Source: a bacterium
Lineage (GTDB): Bacteria > UBP14 > UBA6098 > B30-G16
Direction: 5' to 3'
Length of the DNA: 5,944 nt
Assembly: GCA_030620455.1 (NCBI GenBank)
Contig: JAUXEQ010000097.1
Coordinates: 1-5,944, forward strand
Shown here in pieces: positions 1-5,944 of this stretch. The position numbers and the translations under genes are program-made. How positions within the stretch are numbered: the first letter of the stretch is position 1; each line of letters opens with the position of its first letter. The notes under the pieces were generated by a model, which made no database searches, had not been told where the DNA came from, and saw nothing but the letters and a program-made list of their open reading frames with translations.

Positions 1-519
1 GAGTATGAAGCGGAAATTATAATTAAGGCAATAGAGGAATTTAAAGCAATGAAGGGACGCGTTCAACTGGTCGATTTTGGGCAGGCTTTCGGTGTAGTTA
101 TAGATTACGCACATACTCCTGAAGCATTGCGAAATCTTCTTGTAACCATGAGAAGCATTACAAAAGGTCGAGTGATTGTTATTTTCGGTGCAGGTGGAGA
201 TCGAGATAGGATGAAGAGACCAGTTATGGGTAGAATCGCCACTCAATTTTCAGATTTTGCCGTGATTACATCCGATAATCCTCGATCCGAAAATCCAGAT
301 AATATTATAGAAATGATCGAGAAGGGAGTAGTTGAGGATAATTGGAAAAGTATAACGAACCGAAAAGAAGCCATAAATTGGGCAATTAAAAAAGCCCGTC
401 CAGGAGATATGGTAGTTATAGCTGGCAAGGGTCATGAGGACTATCAGATTTTGCAGGATAGGACAATTCATTTTGATGATTATGAGATAGTGAAGTCAGC
501 TATAGAAGAATTTTGTTAA
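1..519 (+). CDS. murE: UDP-N-acetylmuramoyl-L-alanyl-D-glutamate--2,6-diaminopimelate ligase MurE, 3' part
   Basis: MurE is the cytoplasmic ATP-dependent ligase that adds the third stem-peptide residue to UDP-MurNAc-L-Ala-D-Glu. The frame is open from base 1, so the gene is cut by the window edge. The visible 172 residues are about the last third of a family that is usually near 490 residues: the end of the central ATPase domain and all of the C-terminal domain. Visible motifs are D-Y-A-H-T-P (visible residues 35-40), F-G-A-G-G-D-R-D-R, D-N-P-R (92-95) and G-K-G-H-E-D (142-147). From family knowledge, D-N-P-R together with the Gly and Glu of G-K-G-H-E-D contacts meso-diaminopimelate; lysine-adding MurE lacks this Arg. 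I therefore infer an mDAP-type wall. The ATG at base 49 is an internal Met, because MurE-like sequence continues upstream of it. The gene ends in TAA and murF follows after a short gap. Confidence 0.97.
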   Translation, partial: EYEAEIIIKAIEEFKAMKGRVQLVDFGQAFGVVIDYAHTPEALRNLLVTMRSITKGRVIVIFGAGGDRDRMKRPVMGRIATQFSDFAVITSDNPRSENPDNIIEMIEKGVVEDNWKSITNRKEAINWAIKKARPGDMVVIAGKGHEDYQILQDRTIHFDDYEIVKSAIEEFC

Positions 520-541
520 TCTGTTTGATTAATAGGCTTTT
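512..541 (+). other. weak AT-rich hairpin at the murE stop codon
   Basis: TTAATC (516-521) and GATTAA (527-532) form a perfect inverted repeat with a 5-base loop. The stem can be extended to bases 512 and 536 with one more A-U pair and three G-U wobbles. Four T follow at 538-541. The stem contains one G-C pair, so it is too weak for a confident terminator, and downstream genes of the same pathway argue against a strong stop here. It could be a minor attenuator or RNA processing site, or chance in AT-rich DNA. Confidence 0.25.
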
Positions 542-551
542 GACATGATTT

Positions 552-556
552 GGGGG
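552..556 (+). promoter_or_regulatory. probable ribosome binding site of murF
   Basis: A run of five G lies 5 bases before the TTG at 562. It can pair with the pyrimidine-rich end of 16S rRNA. It favours TTG 562 over the in-frame TTG at 550, whose nearest purine cluster (AGG, 534-536) is 13 bases upstream. Confidence 0.5.
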
Positions 557-561
557 TTATT

Positions 562-1932
562 TTGAAGCCAGAAAGGCTCTCAAAAATATCGATGCTTCTT
601 TCTGGGAGATTATTTCCCAAAGACGCCGGCAATGTATACGTAAGGGGAGTTTCTAATGACTCCAGGACAATTAAAGCGGGAGAGTTGTTTTTTGCTTTGA
701 AAGCTCTTCGAGATGGTCATGATTTTGTGAAGGACGCATTTGATAATGGCGCTGCTGCAGCAATTGTAGAAAGACAAATTTCCACGAAATTACCGCAGAT
801 AGTTGTTGACGATACATTGGATTCACTGGGAGAATTTGGGAGAATCTACAGAAACCGCATTAATCCGAATGTTGTAGCGATTACTGGTTCTGTGGGTAAA
901 ACAACTGCTAGGGAAATAATTGCAAGTGTATTAAGAGCAAAGTTTAAAACTGTTAGTGCGAAAAACAATTATAATAATCTCATCGGTTTACCTTTAACGC
1001 TTTTGGACATGCCTGACGATTGCGAATTTGCCGTTGTAGAACTGGGGATAAACATGCCGGGTGAGATGATTCGTTTGTCGGAAATATCTCAACCTAATGC
1101 AGCGGTAATAACCTCGGTAGCTCGAGTACACACTGAAAGACTTGACAACATTAATAGAATCCTACATGAAAAACTTAAAATTACTTTCGCTATGGACCCA
1201 GAGGCACCATTATTTCTTAATACAGATTTTCCAAAGTTGTCAAATGTTCGAAATTCGGTAGATCACCCTATTATAACTTACGGAATTAATTCAGGCGATT
1301 ACAGGGCGGTTGATTTGAATTTTGAGGATTGTAAGCCTGATTTTAAAGTTAAAGGCTACCCGTTTAAGCTAAATATGTTGGGTTATCAGTCAGTTTATGC
1401 ATGTTTGGCTGCAATTGCTGTGGGTGATTATTTCGATATACCAATTCCAAAAATTCAGGAAGTCCTAGAAGTTCAAGAAGCATTGCCTCATAGAATGCAA
1501 CTTGTTAAACTTAATGGGATAAAAATCATCGATGATTCTTACAATGCTTGCCCTATTTCTGTCAAAGAAGCCTTGAATTGTTTAAATAAAATTTCGGGAA
1601 ACAGAAAAATCGCTGTATTAGGTGATATGTTGGAATTAGGTACTCATGAGGAAAAATCTCATGAAGATATCGGTGTATGGCTTTACGAGAATGATGTTGA
1701 TATGGTGATTTTGTATGGTGACAGAATGAATTTTGCATCTGAGAAACTTAGGCAACTTAAATTCACAGGAGAACTTGTATACACAAAGGATTTTGCTGTA
1801 GCAAAACATAAACTGATTAATTACATACAATCAGATGATGTGATATTAATCAAAGGTTCAAACAAAATGGGAATGTCAAAATTTATTGATGCAATTAGAG
1901 ATATTATGATTAATAAAACCTTAGAAAGGTAA
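562..1932 (+). CDS. murF: UDP-N-acetylmuramoyl-tripeptide--D-alanyl-D-alanine ligase MurF
   Basis: MurF is the cytoplasmic Mur ligase that uses ATP to add D-Ala-D-Ala, completing the UDP-MurNAc-pentapeptide that MraY uses next. From TTG 562 it has 456 residues, a normal family length. The N-terminal substrate domain shows S-N-D-S-R-T, then L-F-F-A-L and D-G-H-D-F. The central domain has the P-loop G-S-V-G-K-T-T (109-115), H190 and K204, the Lys expected to be carbamylated. The C-terminal domain has H-R-M, D-D-S-Y-N-A-C-P (324-331), L-G-D-M-L-E-L-G (353-360) and K-G-S (431-433). The start is uncertain: TTG 562 has a G-rich site 5 bases upstream and gives an N-terminus (M-K-P-E-R-L) like other MurF proteins, while in-frame TTG 550 would add four residues. 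No in-frame ATG fits. Several consensus positions differ: S185 for the Asn of T-N-V, K206 for the Glu of A-K-x-E, F223 in L-N-T-D-F, and N-K-M-G-M after K-G-S. The stop is 6 bases before mraY. Confidence 0.95.
   Translation: MKPERLSKISMLLSGRLFPKDAGNVYVRGVSNDSRTIKAGELFFALKALRDGHDFVKDAFDNGAAAAIVERQISTKLPQIVVDDTLDSLGEFGRIYRNRINPNVVAITGSVGKTTAREIIASVLRAKFKTVSAKNNYNNLIGLPLTLLDMPDDCEFAVVELGINMPGEMIRLSEISQPNAAVITSVARVHTERLDNINRILHEKLKITFAMDPEAPLFLNTDFPKLSNVRNSVDHPIITYGINSGDYRAVDLNFEDCKPDFKVKGYPFKLNMLGYQSVYACLAAIAVGDYFDIPIPKIQEVLEVQEALPHRMQLVKLNGIKIIDDSYNACPISVKEALNCLNKISGNRKIAVLGDMLELGTHEEKSHEDIGVWLYENDVDMVILYGDRMNFASEKLRQLKFTGELVYTKDFAVAKHKLINYIQSDDVILIKGSNKMGMSKFIDAIRDIMINKTLER
1925..1929 (+). promoter_or_regulatory. 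ribosome binding site of mraY
   Basis: AAAGG, followed by the T of the murF stop codon, lies 9 bases before the mraY ATG. It sits inside the last codons of murF, so ribosomes finishing murF pass over it. Confidence 0.6.
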
Positions 1933-1938
1933 TTTGAG

Positions 1939-3033
1939 ATGCTTTACGAACTGCTATATCCATTGGCATCAAAATATATTATTTTCAATTTATTGCGATA
2001 CATTACTTTCCGAATCGCAATGGCAGCAACAACTAGCTTTCTAGTGTCGCTTATTCTTTGTGGTCCGATGATAAAATACCTTAAACGAAAAAAGATCGAA
2101 AGCAAGATAAGAGAAGGTGTTCCCAAAAGGCACCTTCAGAAACGTGGAACTCCCACAATGGGAGGCTTAGTTATTATAGGGGGTGTTATCGTCGGGACAG
2201 GTTTGTGGGCTAGAATAGATAATCCGTATGTGTTGATGGCGTTAATATCTTTAGTGTTAACTGGTGTCATGGGTTTTGTGGATGACTATATTAAAGATGT
2301 CGCTGGTGATCCGAAAGGACTTTTGGCAAGATACAAACTGTATGGTCAAATAATCTTAGCGTTAGCAATTGCTTTAATGTTGTACACAGATCCTTTCAAC
2401 ATAAGCGTTGGGTTGCGCGATACAACTGAGCTCCCGTTTTTAAAAAATGTATATATAAATATGGGCATCGGTTATATTATTTTTTCTACATTTGTTATTG
2501 TAGCTTCCACAAATGCAGTGAATATAGTTGACGGATTGGACGGATTGGCAGCAGGACTCGTTGGTATTTTATCTGTAATGTTCACAGCAGTAGCTTATGT
2601 ATCGGGACGTCAAGACTTTACGCAATATCTTAATATTGTATATTTACCCGGAACTGGGGAGTTGTCAATATTCTGCATTTCGATGTCTGGCGCTATCCTG
2701 GGTTTCCTGTGGTATAACACACATCCTGCACAAATTTTTATGGGGGATACTGGTGCACTTTCAATGGGAGTTGCTTTAGGGGTAATTTCGGTTATGCTGA
2801 AGAAGGAATTTCTGTTGCTTATTGCTGGTGGTGTATTTGTCATTGAAGTCTTGACTGTGATTATGCAGGTTTCCTATTTCAAATTTACTGGTGGCAAGAG
2901 AATTTTTAAGATTACCCCGATACATCATTCCTTTGAATTAAGCGGATTACATGAATCTAAGATTGTTGTCCGTTTCTGGATAGTGGGAATTATTTTTGCA
3001 ATTTTAGGCTTAGTATCCTTTAAGGTGAGATGA
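1939..3033 (+). CDS. mraY: phospho-N-acetylmuramoyl-pentapeptide-transferase MraY
   Basis: MraY is the polytopic inner-membrane enzyme that transfers phospho-MurNAc-pentapeptide from UDP to undecaprenyl phosphate, giving lipid I. At 364 residues it is almost the same length as E. coli MraY (360). The N-terminus (M-L-Y-E-L-L-Y-P-L, then R-Y-I-T-F-R) is typical of Gram-negative MraY. Motifs in order are R-G-T-P-T-M-G-G (69-76), the Mg-binding D115-D116 of D-D-Y-I-K, N-A-V-N-I-V-D-G-L-D-G (192-202), F-M-G-D-T-G with D270, and P-I-H-H-S-F-E-L (327-334). About ten hydrophobic segments can be seen, as expected. The one departure is the H-H-H motif near the C-terminus, which reads H-H-S. The start has a good ribosome site 9 bases upstream and the TGA stop is one base before murD. 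Confidence 0.98.
   Translation: MLYELLYPLASKYIIFNLLRYITFRIAMAATTSFLVSLILCGPMIKYLKRKKIESKIREGVPKRHLQKRGTPTMGGLVIIGGVIVGTGLWARIDNPYVLMALISLVLTGVMGFVDDYIKDVAGDPKGLLARYKLYGQIILALAIALMLYTDPFNISVGLRDTTELPFLKNVYINMGIGYIIFSTFVIVASTNAVNIVDGLDGLAAGLVGILSVMFTAVAYVSGRQDFTQYLNIVYLPGTGELSIFCISMSGAILGFLWYNTHPAQIFMGDTGALSMGVALGVISVMLKKEFLLLIAGGVFVIEVLTVIMQVSYFKFTGGKRIFKITPIHHSFELSGLHESKIVVRFWIVGIIFAILGLVSFKVR
3022..3028 (+). promoter_or_regulatory. strong ribosome binding site of murD
   Basis: AAGGTGA lies 6 bases before the murD ATG, inside the last codons of mraY. It is the best Shine-Dalgarno match at any gene start in the window and supports efficient initiation at murD. Confidence 0.75.
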
Positions 3034-3034
3034 T

Positions 3035-4372
3035 ATGAAGAGGATTTCTATAATAGGATTAGGTCGAAGCGGTGAAGTAGCAGCAAAACTTGCACAAAGG
3101 CAAGGATACAGTGTTTTTGTTTCCGACTACGCTGATAATACCGAATTGAGAATTATAGCCAGTAGTTTAAAAAAAATTGGCATCGATGTTGAATTGGGTG
3201 AAAATTCGGATCGAATTCTTCAGTCGGATGAAATAGTTTTAAGCCCGGGCGTGCCACTCGATATACCAATCTTGGAAAAAGCCAAAATGGTCAATATTCC
3301 TATTATAGGTGAAGTTGAATTTGCATTCTCGCTCGAGAAGGGAAGAATTGTGGCTGTAACAGGTTCAAACGGAAAGAGCACCACTGCCACATTAATTGCA
3401 AAAATGTTTGAAGATAGTGGATTGAAGACTTTTCTGGCTGGTAATGTAGGACTTCCTTACTCGACAATTGTAAAGCAAACAAATACGGAAACGGTTACTG
3501 TACTCGAGGTATCGAGTTTTCAACTCGAAACCATGAAAAATTTTAATCCTTATGTGGCGATTCTCCTGAATCTAACTCCTGATCATTTGGATAGATATCC
3601 AACAGTCGAGGATTATTATAACGCAAAATTGGAAATTTTCGACATGCAAAGGGATAGCGATTACAGTGTTATAAATTTCGATTTGGATTTCGTTAAATCT
3701 CGGACCGAGCATATAAAAAGTAAGAAACTGTATTTTTCTACGAAATATCATAAAATACCAGGAGCATTTGTTTCCGGTGGAAATATTTATCGCAACAATG
3801 AGAAGGTTATTGCAGTAGATAATATCAGAATCCCGGGACCACACAATTTGTCTAACGCCTTAGCAGCAGTGGCAACAACAATTCCATTTGGTTTGCCTGT
3901 GAAATTTGTGACTGAAGCTCTTGCTAAATTTGAGGGGTTGGAACACAGGCTCGAGGATTTTCTTGAATGGAATAATATATTATTTGTTAATGATTCAAAA
4001 GCTACGAATCCTGATTCTCTTCGTTTTGCACTCTTGTCATTCTCAAGACCAATAATTCTTATAGCTGGAGGATACGATAAGGGTATGGATTTTTCTGGTC
4101 TTAGAGAGATTTTTGCGGAGAAGGTTAAGTCTGTTGTTTTCACAGGTGAAACAGCAGAGAAGTTATCTAAGCAATTAGGTAATACAGTACCTTCTCAAAT
4201 TACAATCAGTGACTTTAAAGATGCGGTTCAATATGCAGTATCGATAGCCGAAAGCGGAGATATTGTAATGCTTTCTCCGGGTTGTGCGAGTTTCGATGCA
4301 TTCAAAAATTTTGAACATAGAGGTAAAGTATTCAAAGAATACATAAAAAAAATCCTATCTATCAAACAGTAA
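3035..4372 (+). CDS. murD: UDP-N-acetylmuramoyl-L-alanine--D-glutamate ligase MurD
   Basis: MurD is the cytoplasmic ATP-dependent ligase that adds D-Glu to UDP-MurNAc-L-Ala, the second stem-peptide step. Its 445 residues are the usual length. The N-terminal Rossmann-like domain that binds the UDP moiety shows G-L-G-R-S-G (8-13) and L-S-P-G-V-P (S70). The ATPase domain has the P-loop G-S-N-G-K-S-T (110-116), E158 in E-V-S-S-F-Q-L-E, D-H-L-D-R-Y (183-188) and N-A-K with K198, at the same number as the carbamylated Lys of E. coli MurD. The C-terminal domain has H-R-L-E, N-D-S-K-A-T-N (D320, K322), a G-G-Y-D-K-G loop and L-S-P-G-C-A-S-F-D (S414, F420), which bind substrate in the family. All key residues I can check are present. 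It starts one base after mraY with a strong ribosome site, and its TAA shares one base with the ftsW ATG. Confidence 0.98.
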   Translation: MKRISIIGLGRSGEVAAKLAQRQGYSVFVSDYADNTELRIIASSLKKIGIDVELGENSDRILQSDEIVLSPGVPLDIPILEKAKMVNIPIIGEVEFAFSLEKGRIVAVTGSNGKSTTATLIAKMFEDSGLKTFLAGNVGLPYSTIVKQTNTETVTVLEVSSFQLETMKNFNPYVAILLNLTPDHLDRYPTVEDYYNAKLEIFDMQRDSDYSVINFDLDFVKSRTEHIKSKKLYFSTKYHKIPGAFVSGGNIYRNNEKVIAVDNIRIPGPHNLSNALAAVATTIPFGLPVKFVTEALAKFEGLEHRLEDFLEWNNILFVNDSKATNPDSLRFALLSFSRPIILIAGGYDKGMDFSGLREIFAEKVKSVVFTGETAEKLSKQLGNTVPSQITISDFKDAVQYAVSIAESGDIVMLSPGCASFDAFKNFEHRGKVFKEYIKKILSIKQ

Positions 4373-4374
4373 TG
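4370..4374 (+). other. TAATG stop-start overlap of murD and ftsW
   Basis: The murD stop TAA (4370-4372) and the ftsW start ATG (4372-4374) share one A. The 25 bases upstream are A-rich and hold no purine-rich Shine-Dalgarno. Reinitiation by ribosomes that finish murD is the simplest explanation for ftsW translation. Confidence 0.6.
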
Positions 4375-5502
4375 TTGTCGATCGATCCAAAACTTTTATT
4401 GGCAACACTTATTCTAGTTCTTTTAGGAACGATAATGATCTATAGTGCATCGTCTATTGTCAGCTACTTCAAGTATAATGATATGAATTTTGTTTTCAAA
4501 AAACAAGTTCTAAGGGTTCTGTTAAGTATTATTGCTTTGGCATTTGGTTTATTGATTAATTATAAAAGGTGGGAAACATATTCAAATTATCTTTTGATCG
4601 GTGTGGGAGTATTACTTGTATTTACATTAATCCCAATTCTTGCAGGACAAGACGCAGTGAAGGGTGCACAACGATGGATACAAATATTCGGAATAGCATC
4701 TATTCAACCCTCTGAATTTGCCAAGTTCGCTCTTATTGTATTTATCGCATCGAAATTGTCCCTAAAGAACTTTAAATGGACTAATTTTAATGATAGCGTT
4801 CTTCCATTGATTCTTCCAATTGCAGCGATATTACTATTGATAATTTTACAACCTAATATCGGGATGGTTGTCGGTTTAAGTCTTGTTGTTGGGTCGATAT
4901 TTATATTAGGAAGAATACCAGTAAGATATGCAGTAATTATGCTAATGATTTTTACTACAGTGATGATTATTGTAATTATCGCCTTACCGTATGCTCAGCA
5001 GCGAATTCTTGGTTTTGCTAATCCCACAGATCCGTATGACGAATCATATCAAATAAGACAATCTCTAATTACTATTGGCAGTGGAGGTGTTCTTGGAGTG
5101 GGTTTGGGCAAAAGCTTGCAAAAACTTTCCTTTCTCCCTGAAGCACATACAGAGTTCATATTTTCAATGGTTTGCAGTGAACTTGGATTAATCGGTGCAT
5201 CGTTTGTATTAGTTCTTATAGGAATAATAGTGTGGCGTGGACTTAGAATATCAGTTAGAGCACCCGATGATTTTGGAACTTATCTTGCCTTTGGTATTAC
5301 CGCTGAAATTTTCTATTTCAGTGCAATAAACATTGCAGTTGTTACCAATCTAATTCCAACTACTGGAATACCATTACCTTTCATGAGCTTTGGCGGTTCG
5401 CAACTTTTCGTGCATATGTTTTGTATTGGAATATTGATGAATATAGCAATGACAATGAGAGATCCAATCGATTATAAATTAAAACTTTTGAAACAAACAT
5501 GA
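4372..5502 (+). CDS. ftsW: septal peptidoglycan glycosyltransferase FtsW (SEDS family)
   Basis: FtsW is the membrane polymerase that links lipid II into glycan strands at the division septum, working with its class B PBP partner (FtsI). Its 376 residues have short ends and about ten hydrophobic segments (roughly 8-28, 46-63, 72-91, 112-128, 143-160, 163-181, 184-205, 262-287, 300-325 and 335-362). SEDS motifs are G-A-Q-R-W-I (98-103), Q-P-S-E-F-A-K (112-118), Q-P-N-I-G (160-164), L-P-E-A-H-T-E-F-I-F (255-264) and P-T-T-G-I-P-L-P-F-M-S-F-G-G-S (329-343). The catalytic Asp of H-T-D-F-I-F (D297 in E. coli FtsW) is E261 here, and Q-P-D is Q-P-N. RodA is the main alternative family member, but the place between murD and murG argues for FtsW. 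The ATG overlaps the murD stop by one base and no Shine-Dalgarno is visible, which suggests translation coupled to murD. Confidence 0.95.
   Translation: MLSIDPKLLLATLILVLLGTIMIYSASSIVSYFKYNDMNFVFKKQVLRVLLSIIALAFGLLINYKRWETYSNYLLIGVGVLLVFTLIPILAGQDAVKGAQRWIQIFGIASIQPSEFAKFALIVFIASKLSLKNFKWTNFNDSVLPLILPIAAILLLIILQPNIGMVVGLSLVVGSIFILGRIPVRYAVIMLMIFTTVMIIVIIALPYAQQRILGFANPTDPYDESYQIRQSLITIGSGGVLGVGLGKSLQKLSFLPEAHTEFIFSMVCSELGLIGASFVLVLIGIIVWRGLRISVRAPDDFGTYLAFGITAEIFYFSAINIAVVTNLIPTTGIPLPFMSFGGSQLFVHMFCIGILMNIAMTMRDPIDYKLKLLKQT
5499..5502 (+). other. ATGA start-stop overlap of ftsW and murG
   Basis: The murG ATG (5499-5501) overlaps the ftsW TGA (5500-5502) by four bases when both genes are counted. 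The sequence just upstream has no Shine-Dalgarno. This is a classic coupling arrangement that would tie MurG output to FtsW translation. Confidence 0.65.
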
Positions 5503-5944
5503 GATATTTAATGGCAGGAGGAGGTACAGGTGGGCATATCCTCCCTGCGGTTAACATAGCCCGAGCAATCGAGGAAATAGACAAGGATGCGATATTCCTT
5601 TTTATAGGAACAAAAAAAGGATTGGAAAAGGATGTAATTCCACGGAGAGGATATGATATTCGAATGATATCCGCTGGACCTTGGAGCGGACTGAAATCTG
5701 TGAAACCATTACGAGAATCGGTTTTAGAGGTAAAGTCGATAATTGGAGAATTTAAGCCTGATTGCGTTATTGGCACAGGAGGATATGTAAGCGCTCCGGT
5801 TGTTTTGGCAGCAAAATTAGCAAAAATTAAAGTTTTTATTCAAGAACAGAATTCGACTCCCGGTTTAGCTTCTAAATTAGGCTCTCTTTTTGCAGAAAAA
5901 ATTTATCTGGGCTTCGAGGAGTGCAAGGGAAAACTTTGGCGATC
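5499..5944 (+). CDS. murG: UDP-N-acetylglucosamine--N-acetylmuramyl-(pentapeptide) pyrophosphoryl-undecaprenol GlcNAc transferase MurG, 5' part
   Basis: MurG is the GT-B glycosyltransferase on the cytoplasmic face of the membrane that adds GlcNAc from UDP-GlcNAc to lipid I, giving lipid II, the substrate of FtsW. The window ends inside the gene: 148 residues are visible of a family near 360, that is, most of the N-terminal lipid I-binding domain. It opens with M-R-Y-L-M-A and the glycine-rich loop G-G-G-T-G-G-H (7-13). The second G loop follows at G-T-G-G-Y-V-S-A-P (92-100), then Q-E-Q-N-S-T-P-G (115-122). The last motif has Gln where many MurG proteins have His; I associate the Gln form with Bacteroidetes and relatives. 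ATG 5499 is preferred over the in-frame ATG 5511 because the residues before the G loop match the family. No frameshift is seen up to the edge. Confidence 0.96.
   Translation, partial: MRYLMAGGGTGGHILPAVNIARAIEEIDKDAIFLFIGTKKGLEKDVIPRRGYDIRMISAGPWSGLKSVKPLRESVLEVKSIIGEFKPDCVIGTGGYVSAPVVLAAKLAKIKVFIQEQNSTPGLASKLGSLFAEKIYLGFEECKGKLWR

Noticed and set aside
49..51. ATG with an AGAGGA upstream as a possible murE or short-gene start
   Set aside because: The same frame is open from base 1 and the residues before it fit MurE; starting here would remove most of the ligase.
540..545. TTGACA, a perfect match to a sigma-70 -35 box, upstream of murF
   Set aside because: The position 17 bases downstream reads TTGAAG, not a -10 box, and no good -10 lies at 15-19 bases. 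A lone hexamer is not enough to call a promoter.
2530..2547. Perfect 9-base tandem repeat (GACGGATTG twice) in mraY
   Set aside because: It encodes the conserved D-G-L-D-G-L of the MraY active-site motif, so protein constraint explains it.
3512..3528. Seven-base inverted repeat (TCGAGTT/AACTCGA) with a 3-base loop in murD
   Set aside because: It lies inside the conserved V-S-S-F-Q-L-E coding motif, mid-gene, with no T run after it.
3787..4143. Reverse-strand open frame of 118 codons inside murD
   Set aside because: It is antisense to intact murD, with no recognisable motif in its translation.
5516..5525. AGGAGGAGGT, a very strong Shine-Dalgarno-like run just inside murG
   Set aside because: It encodes the conserved Gly loop of MurG, and no plausible in-frame start lies at the right distance downstream.
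5381..5776. Reverse-strand open frame of 131 codons across the ftsW/murG junction
   Set aside because: It is antisense to two well-supported genes and its translation shows no recognisable domain.

Overview
This window is the interior of a division and cell wall (dcw) cluster. Six genes lie on the + strand, in order: murE (3' part only), murF, mraY, murD, ftsW and murG (5' part only). This is the classic bacterial order, and no foreign gene interrupts it. Both ends cut through a gene, so the operon continues in both directions; murC would be the usual next gene after murG. I see no RNA gene, mobile element, CRISPR array, convincing promoter or strong terminator.

The organism is a bacterium with AT-rich DNA. 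The MurE fragment carries the D-N-P-R motif of ligases that add meso-diaminopimelate, so the wall is predicted to be of the mDAP type. The MraY N-terminus resembles MraY proteins of Gram-negative bacteria. MurG has Q-E-Q-N where many have H-E-Q-N, a form I associate with Bacteroidetes and relatives. However, murF sits between murE and mraY, which is not the usual Bacteroidetes layout. My guess is a diderm, possibly an uncultured lineage near the FCB group, but the phylum cannot be fixed from this window.

The genes work as one pathway. MurD adds D-Glu to UDP-MurNAc-L-Ala, MurE adds mDAP, and MurF adds D-Ala-D-Ala to complete the pentapeptide. MraY moves phospho-MurNAc-pentapeptide onto undecaprenyl phosphate (lipid I), and MurG adds GlcNAc (lipid II). 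FtsW then polymerises lipid II at the septum with its partner transpeptidase.

Layout: murE 1-519; a short gap with a weak hairpin; murF 562-1932 from a TTG start; mraY 1939-3033; murD 3035-4372; ftsW 4372-5502; murG from 5499. Spacing tightens from a gap of about 40 bases (murE/murF) to 6 bases, 1 base, a 1-base overlap (TAATG) and a 4-base overlap (ATGA). The last two genes have no visible Shine-Dalgarno, so coupled translation is likely.

This is a core housekeeping region and I found no new system. The observation most worth checking is in FtsW: the normally near-invariant catalytic Asp of the H-T-D-F-I-F motif is Glu. Smaller departures occur in MraY (H-H-S instead of H-H-H) and at several MurF consensus positions.
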